From Psococerastis gibbosa (Eukaryota; Arthropoda; Insecta; Psocodea; Psocidae), in assembly GCA_963971405.1 (NCBI GenBank), contig OZ020485.1:6696001-6760000 (forward strand): a stretch of 64,000 nt of DNA, written 5' to 3'. The notes beneath the pieces were generated by a model that saw only the letters and a program-made list of their open reading frames with translations, was not told the origin of the DNA and ran no database searches. A program made the translations under genes and the position numbers. Numbering within the stretch: the stretch's first letter is position 1; each line of letters begins with the position of its first letter. This document shows, in pieces, positions 58,415 through 64,000 of this stretch.

Positions 58415-58682
58415 GGCGGCAATTCCACTGGTGAATTTACTTCATTTGTGAATTGAGATTTTTTGTTTGTTTTGTTTTAAGGAGACTATTATGTTGATAC
58501 TTAACTTATCTATTATAAATTAAGTTATAATATGGTAGAGACTTATTAATGATGTCTTCTACCATATTATAACTTAATTTATAATAGATAAGTTAAGTAT
58601 CTACATAATAGTCTCCTTAAAACAAAACAAACGTCAATGACAAAATCAACTATGAAGTAAAATCGCCGGCGGAATAGCCGCC
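58415..58682. mobile_element. Hairpin MITE, longest private stem, loop type II
   Basis: Tips GGCGGCAATTCCACTGGTG and GGCGGAATAGCCGCC. The inner stem is exceptional: 58481-58548 pairs with 58553-58620, an almost perfect stem of about 65 bp (AAGGAGACTATTATG...). The centre GAGACTTATTAATGATGTC is the loop of the copy at 16545. The core TGACGTGGTAGCAGAC is missing and replaced by ATATGGTAGA. No matching flank duplication is visible. Confidence 0.88.
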
Positions 58683-59309
58683 TACCTTCTCCGATTGTCC
58701 CCCAATGTAATTTTCTTTAGCAAAATCGAATTTCCTAGGAATATCTATTGTACACCAACAAAAAATGTCACATCCCTCAGGAGAAATACTATTCTACATT
58801 CTAATATACATGTTGCCGTCACTAACACCGATTGGCCAGTTTTTTATCTCCTGACACATTCAATGTCCGTTATTTTTCAATAATTATAGCTTATCGCAGT
58901 TAAAGACAGATACATAAGTACGTGTATCATGCGTATCAAAATGGTGAGGAGCATTTCTCCTAAGGGGTTTGATATTTTTGGCAGCTCCATGATCTATATT
59001 TCATTTTGTACACCCGTAAGACTTTTCCCTCCGAATGTCTCTTAACACGACGTGTCGGCACTTAACTTAGCACGGAATGTCACTGTGTCAATGTGAGAAG
59101 GTAGTAACATCTCCCCTTAGCAGTTAATCCGGAGAAATGACCATCTATTTTAGCTTAGTAATAATTATTAAATAAATAAGTGGTAAATCGTAAGGGTGGG
59201 TCGACCCAAAATTCGGCGAAATGGGAGATAAAGGCAATTTTCCCTCTTTCATTCGCAGGCAGAGATTGATAAATGAAGTGACACCGTAAGAGCCAATAAC
59301 AGACATAGA

Positions 59310-59500
59310 TCCTTCCGTTTTCGCGACGGTTGCTCTAACAATCGCGCTACATCATCTGTCCCGGATGTCATCTCTTCTATTATTAGAGAAAGGAAGTCAT
59401 GGAAAAATGGACCGAAACTGTATTCGAACCCGAGTCTCCACCTTGCTGGGGTGGTATGCTTACCACTGCAGCAAAGCCGTCTTCGATTATTGCTACAAGA
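59310..59500 (-). mobile_element. tRNA-like SINE, minus orientation
   Basis: The minus strand reads TGCAGTGGTAAGCATACC (A-box-like) and GACTCGGGTTCGAATAC (B box) at 59425-59480. A second tRNA-like stretch, CGCGATTGTTAGAGCAACC, lies at about 59328-59347. Stops and poor stems exclude an active tRNA. Confidence 0.55.
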
Positions 59501-59663
59501 GGACCATAATTTAATGAGTAAGCAAGAAGACATGGTGCTCCTGATACACATGCTAAGCTATGACAAGAGGTTAGGATAATAATTAGGAATATTGGCGTTA
59601 GAAACCTGGTATTCGTACTGTAATTACTCCCGTTTGTATAATTACACAACCTATGACCTTGAC

Positions 59664-62600
59664 TCACTTATTCTTAGGTTTCTTCCTTTTTTGCTGTATT
59701 GGCTTCTTATCTTCCACCACGTTAACATTCTGAAAATAAAAATTCCGTCGGTAATAGCACCATAAAAAAGTTAACGCCCGCTAGAATAACAGAACAGAAT
59801 TGCTCTTCTTCATTGATTTTATTTTATAATTAGCACAAGTTAATGGGGGGAAGTAGATGGATAGTAGGTACTTGTTGATAAGGAGCAAAAGAGTGGCAGA
59901 ACTGAAATTGATAACCAGGGTTATAAAGAGTTTTTTTTAAGGAAAAGTTTTTAAGGAAAGTTTTTTAAAACCACTTTTACTGTGGCATTTTACTGGCATC
60001 GAGGTAGAAAACTGAATTGAGACACAGGAGGGATTGGCCCAGCTCTATTACGCGGCACGGCGTCAAATGGCCTACTAGCCAAGGACGGGCGTTGGCTGAA
60101 GAAGAAGACTCTTACTGTGGGATGTGGGTAAATAATAAAATAAATAAATATTCACTTTATTTTAACATACTCACCTTTTTCAAATTTTTTGTACCGCTTT
60201 TACTTAACGCTTTAACTGGAGCTTCGTCTTCACTTTGTCCCTTTCTTTTACTCACTTTCAACGGCTGTTTGACGGATGCCTTCTGCAAAGCATTCTAGAA
60301 ATAACACATTAATGTAGTATTTTAATCAATTTAATTCTTTCTTTTCTTTTTAAAAAGGTTAATCGCATACAAATTTAATGAATGTATCCGATTAACCTCT
60401 TCAATCGCCTCACTAAGTAACCTAATGGGCATTTGTGTCGAGTTACGAAACGTCTCTGATCGCAAGGTATGTAAAGACTCGCACAAGTACAAGCATGCTA
60501 CCACCTTGCCACCGAAGTCGCTAATTAAACCTATATAATGTATTGGGTTTGAAAGTTCTATCGTCGACGTGGCATAAGAAACTATCTCCTTTTTCATTTC
60601 CCAAAAATGTATTAAATAAATAAATAAATAAATAATCGTTTATTTGCAAAGTCCAATAATATGCAAATTAAATTGTTGTATATTGTAGTACTAGTATTAT
60701 AATAGTAGGAGTAGTAATTTAAGTAGGTACGTAGTTTGTTGATGTTAAAAAAACAAATCCATCAAGAAAAAGGAAATCTTGCGATTTTCAGTGTGGATCA
60801 AAAGGCTAAAAAAGCGGAGAAGCAAGGGTAATGCTGACCCATCGTAATCATTTACTTTTCCGAATCTGCCTTGATAATGAATTAAATCAGGGTCAGTTGA
60901 GTTGGAAATGGTTCAACAAGTTTTAACTTTCAGGTCAGTGTAGTGTCAAAGTCAACAGGTGCAATTCCCGGGAATGTTGCCAATTTGCGTTATGTTGGAA
61001 GCCCTGTCTCATAATATCAACAACTATTGACTGCCTTTGTGAAATAGTGCTCTCTACTCGACCAAATAAATGAATTAATTCTATTCTTGCCAAGATGCTT
61101 TGCCATTTAACACTCAGTTGGACAACTTCGAAACTCAAGAAGTAAATGTCAAAGGGTTTTTAATTCATATATTACAGTTTGACCATTCCATAATAAATTA
61201 TCATCATTTGTTCCTGTCAATTTTTTGTCGCGCCAAAATGTAAAATTAATGGTTTTTTGTTGCTACATACCATACATGCACATACTGTATATCGTAATTG
61301 TAAATTGTAGTATATTTAAATGATAATTTAATGACAATTTTCTCCAATACTAAAACATTAAAGCTGCAAAACAGCCCTGATTAACTAAAGTAAACGTATT
61401 GTGTTTCTCCAAGATGACGCAATTTTACTTTTTATTTGGTAGGCTATTGTTTATTAATTTTTTTATAGCGAAGAAGTGAAATGTTTTTACTCTATGATAT
61501 ATGGTAATTATACTATTAAAACTGATCACGTCATAGAATAAAAAACTGGTCAGATTATGAAAAAATGCAACATTATGGAATAGCCACCAGCCTCCTTAAC
61601 AGTTTGTCTGTCCAGCCACCAAAAAGCCAGATTAAACGACACCTTATATCGATGGCCCGTTGTTTCTCCGACTTATGTAATCTTTGTGAGATCGGAAGGG
61701 TTCAGCATGCAAGTCATACACGCTTCCAACATATCTCTGATCTGGCAGCTCAATCGCTTGCGTTGAGTTGGAGAGGAAACTGATGAGGACATGCGTAAGA
61801 GAGGTCTGAACGGCCGCGTTCAAGGCCATACTTTATTCCCTCTCCAATACCCGTACGACTGGAGTCGAATCGGATAAGGTCCTAGCCTTAAGACTGCACA
61901 GCATTTCGACCTAATTCCTTGAAAGCTAACCTTTTTAAGCCTCTGAGCCTTCTTCTTGTCGCTTTTTCGTTCTCTCACAGGGGGAGGAATGTCATCATCA
62001 TTATCTTCATCATTGCTCTGTTGCTCTATTTCCCACTGATTAATATAATCTTCCTCTACAGCGGATTGTTTCAATTCATCCTCAGAACTACTATTGTCGT
62101 CATCGTCATTGCTTTCATCAGCACCTTGCTGCTTTCTTTTCTGTTTTTTCTTCTGAATATCAGGTGTCTTTGCTGCAACTTCACTTTCACCCTGCAAATT
62201 AAAGCTTTTGATATTATAATGCACTTACAAATTTCGAATTTGCGCGAACAATCTTTTTCTTAATTCTAAAATTGGGTGAACTGTAATTCTGCTGTAATTA
62301 TCGGCTTTGTTGGTAAGGTGCTTATCCTTGTGTGAGTGCCTTGTGCACACCATGCAATCGGAGGCGAATCGTAACTTAACACAGGCACTAAGCTAGAGAG
62401 GCAACTCAAGTGGTCAATCGGATACATTCATTAAATATTTTGTATGCGATTAACCATTAAAAAACTCGCAAAATATAAATGAAAATTATCTATTTCCTAA
62501 AACACATATTATCCATTAGATTGTCGTAATTTTTAAAACATGCATACGGGAGTGCTGAAAATATAAACCTAGAACATGGCAATTTAAAATAAATAATTCT

Positions 62601-63198
62601 ACATATAATGAAGAAGTTAAATACATTTTTTGGTTACATCAGAATAAGAAGTGAAATTAAAAAATAAGAAAAATCTGAGCTTTTGTTTTATTAAGGCTTA
62701 AAAATATAGTGTGCTGGGAGACGCAGTTTGGCAAGCTCCCCTTCTAACACTGTCACATTAAAAATGCTTTCTACTTTTTTTTCTATAGGGAAATAAGTAA
62801 CTCGAATTGTATATCAATTATTCCTATAGCATTATGTTCTTATAACAACTTTCTCATTAGAGAAAATAACTAATATTGATTGTGACTCAGAAGAAGTAAT
62901 CTAACGGCGGATGTACTTTTGCAACATCTTGTATATTTCTCCCAAAACTTTGATTGAAATAACTTACATAAAATAAAATATTGTTTACGTAACTTTTTGG
63001 GTGAGCATACCTCATCGTCATCATCATCATCGGACCAATTCGGAGGAGGTTTGAAGTTTTCATCGTCGGTTATGAAGACGTCACCAGACGATGAAACTGT
63101 CACTTTCTTTCCCGGTTGCGTGGATATCTCATCCGTTTCACTACGATCCTTGGGAAGATGACTTCTTATTTTCGGGGTCGGGACCGAATTGCGAGACG
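59664..63198 (-). CDS. Acidic and lysine-rich protein, 3' part, function unknown
   Basis: Four exons on the minus strand, all ending or starting in phase 0: 63198-63011, 62191-61931, 60294-60175 and 59729 to about 59664. The about 210 visible residues are low complexity: WSDDDDDDE at the end of the first, then KKKQKRKQQG, NDDDDNSSSEDE and RERKSDKKKAQRLKK, then KVSKRKGQSEDE, then QQKRKKPKNK. Alternating acidic and basic blocks are typical of nuclear or nucleolar proteins. The last exon ends in a TGA at 59666-59664, but GTGAGT overlapping it is also a good splice donor, so the protein may continue. I compared it mentally with nuclear FKBPs and nucleolar factors and found no diagnostic domain. 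The 5' end is right of the window. That it is a real gene is supported by four consecutive phase-matched exons of one composition. Confidence 0.65.
60340..60526 (-). mobile_element. SINE family S3, minus orientation, complete
   Basis: The clearest copy: TTAAAAAGGTTAATCGC at the tail, ATGAATGTATCCGATTAACC, GTCGAGTTACGAAACGTC and GCATGCTACCACCTTGCCACC at the head. It lies between two exons of the acidic gene. Confidence 0.8.
60613..60675 (-). mobile_element. LINE 3' tail, minus orientation
   Basis: An AAATAAATAAATAA run followed by TCGTTTATTTGCAAAGTCCA, reverse of the LINE 3' end at 30520-30575. Confidence 0.6.
62295..62462 (+). mobile_element. SINE family S3, plus orientation
   Basis: TTGGTAAGGTGCTTATCC, GTGTGAGTGCC, GCAATCGGAGGCGAATCG and CAATCGGATACATTCATTAAA follow the S3 order from head to tail. 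It lies in an intron of the acidic gene, opposite to it. Confidence 0.75.
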
Positions 63199-63589
63199 CT
63201 AAAATCACAAATAAAATGTGAAATTATTGCCTTGAAACCTATGTGGCTATCGCAACAGTAAATTTCATTGTCCCAATGTTCAGAATCGTAAGAAGGTGTC
63301 CCATGAACCATAGTTAGAACAAAAAAGGTGACCACGGGCATTTGAAAATTATTTGGCCAAACCAGTTATGGTCTCAGGTAATCAATTAACCTACGCATGG
63401 CTATTTATATATTCATATGTATATTTTTTTGTTTCTACATATTATATTGACAAAAATTTAACGATAAAATTCTAGATGGCGAGCAGCCATGCGCATATGA
63501 AAGCAAATTATTTTGTAGATCAGGTCAGCCTTTAGCCCGCTTTCAACTATCTCACACCAATTCATAAACCTAGTTGTACTGCTGAGCTG

Positions 63590-63950
63590 GTATTTTCATT
63601 GAGCTAAGAAATCAGCGGGCCCGCGTTGGACTTTAGCAGATATGGAACTGTATTTGAAATGTGGTGTCACAGAAGGATACTTCCGATCAGCTGGAAGGAC
63701 CACGTGACCAATGAAGGTGTTAGAGACTATCACATAAAAAGTAGAAGAGCGAAATGGGTAGGACATTAAGACACGAGAATCTGCCAAACACCATCATTGA
63801 GGGAAGGAACCAACAGAAGAGGGCGGCTGAAGAAGGAATTTATGAATCAAAGGAGGACACAGGTGCTCGAACGTACCAAGAACTGAAGGGGAAGGCGCAG
63901 GACCGAGAGAGATGGAGGGAGTTCCTACCAACCAATCGTTGAGTTTTTGA
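63590..63950 (+). mobile_element. LINE 3' fragment (RTE-like)
   Basis: Plus frames around 63750-63942 read GRTLRHENLPNTIIEGRNQQ and GARTYQELKGKAQDRERWRE, the C-terminus of an RTE-like element, with frame breaks upstream. Confidence 0.8.
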
Positions 63951-64000
63951 CCACAGTTAAAATAAGTTGTGACACATGTATACACAGTTGCCTTGTGTTC

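Noticed and set aside
61820-61930. C-terminal extension of the acidic gene past 61931
   Set aside because: A strong donor (AAG/GTTAGC) ends the exon at 61931 and the next phase-0 exon continues the composition; the extension is intron.

Overview
This is a eukaryotic, AT-rich, intron-rich window from an arthropod, most likely an insect. The order cannot be fixed from the sequence; a UCP2-like carrier and the heavy SINE, LINE and MITE load make Hemiptera or another early-branching insect order a reasonable guess. There are no bacterial features. Genes are small exons with GT-AG splice sites, and exon joins below were checked by codon phase.

Layout. (1) 92-5506, plus: the last four exons of a C-type-lectin-domain protein, ending with a Ser/Thr-rich tail. 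(2) 6597-38713, minus: a very large, intron-rich gene for a cytosolic carboxypeptidase of the CCP1/Nna1 (AGTPBP1) type. At least 15 exons are recognisable, its introns are full of transposons, and both gene ends lie outside what can be recognised. Because its last visible exon stops before the second half of the peptidase domain, the lectin gene on the opposite strand may sit in one of its introns. (3) 40950-44687, plus: seven exons that splice in perfect phase into one 499-residue protein joining a TSR3 domain (18S rRNA modification) to a CINP domain (CDK2-interacting protein). (4) 46374-52941, minus: a complete seven-exon, 301-residue mitochondrial carrier of the UCP2-like group, convergent with gene 3. 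(5) 59664-63198, minus: the 3' part of an acidic, lysine-rich, probably nuclear protein that I cannot name.

The rest is mostly repeats. Non-LTR retrotransposon pieces are common, the best a jockey/CR1-like reverse transcriptase at 11491-13240. There are three tRNA-derived or tRNA-like SINE families, short inverted-repeat elements, and an 800-1000 bp dispersed family. The most striking set is a modular hairpin MITE family. Its copies share the tips (GGCG...TTCCACCGAC), a core (TGACGTGGTAGCAGACATT) and a few loop types, but nearly every copy has its own stem sequence, self-complementary within the copy. Four copies carry a second MITE in the hairpin loop, and one copy sits in another MITE for which an empty site exists 16 kb away.

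The genes do not form a functional cluster. The two best leads are the TSR3-CINP fusion and the private-stem hairpin family.
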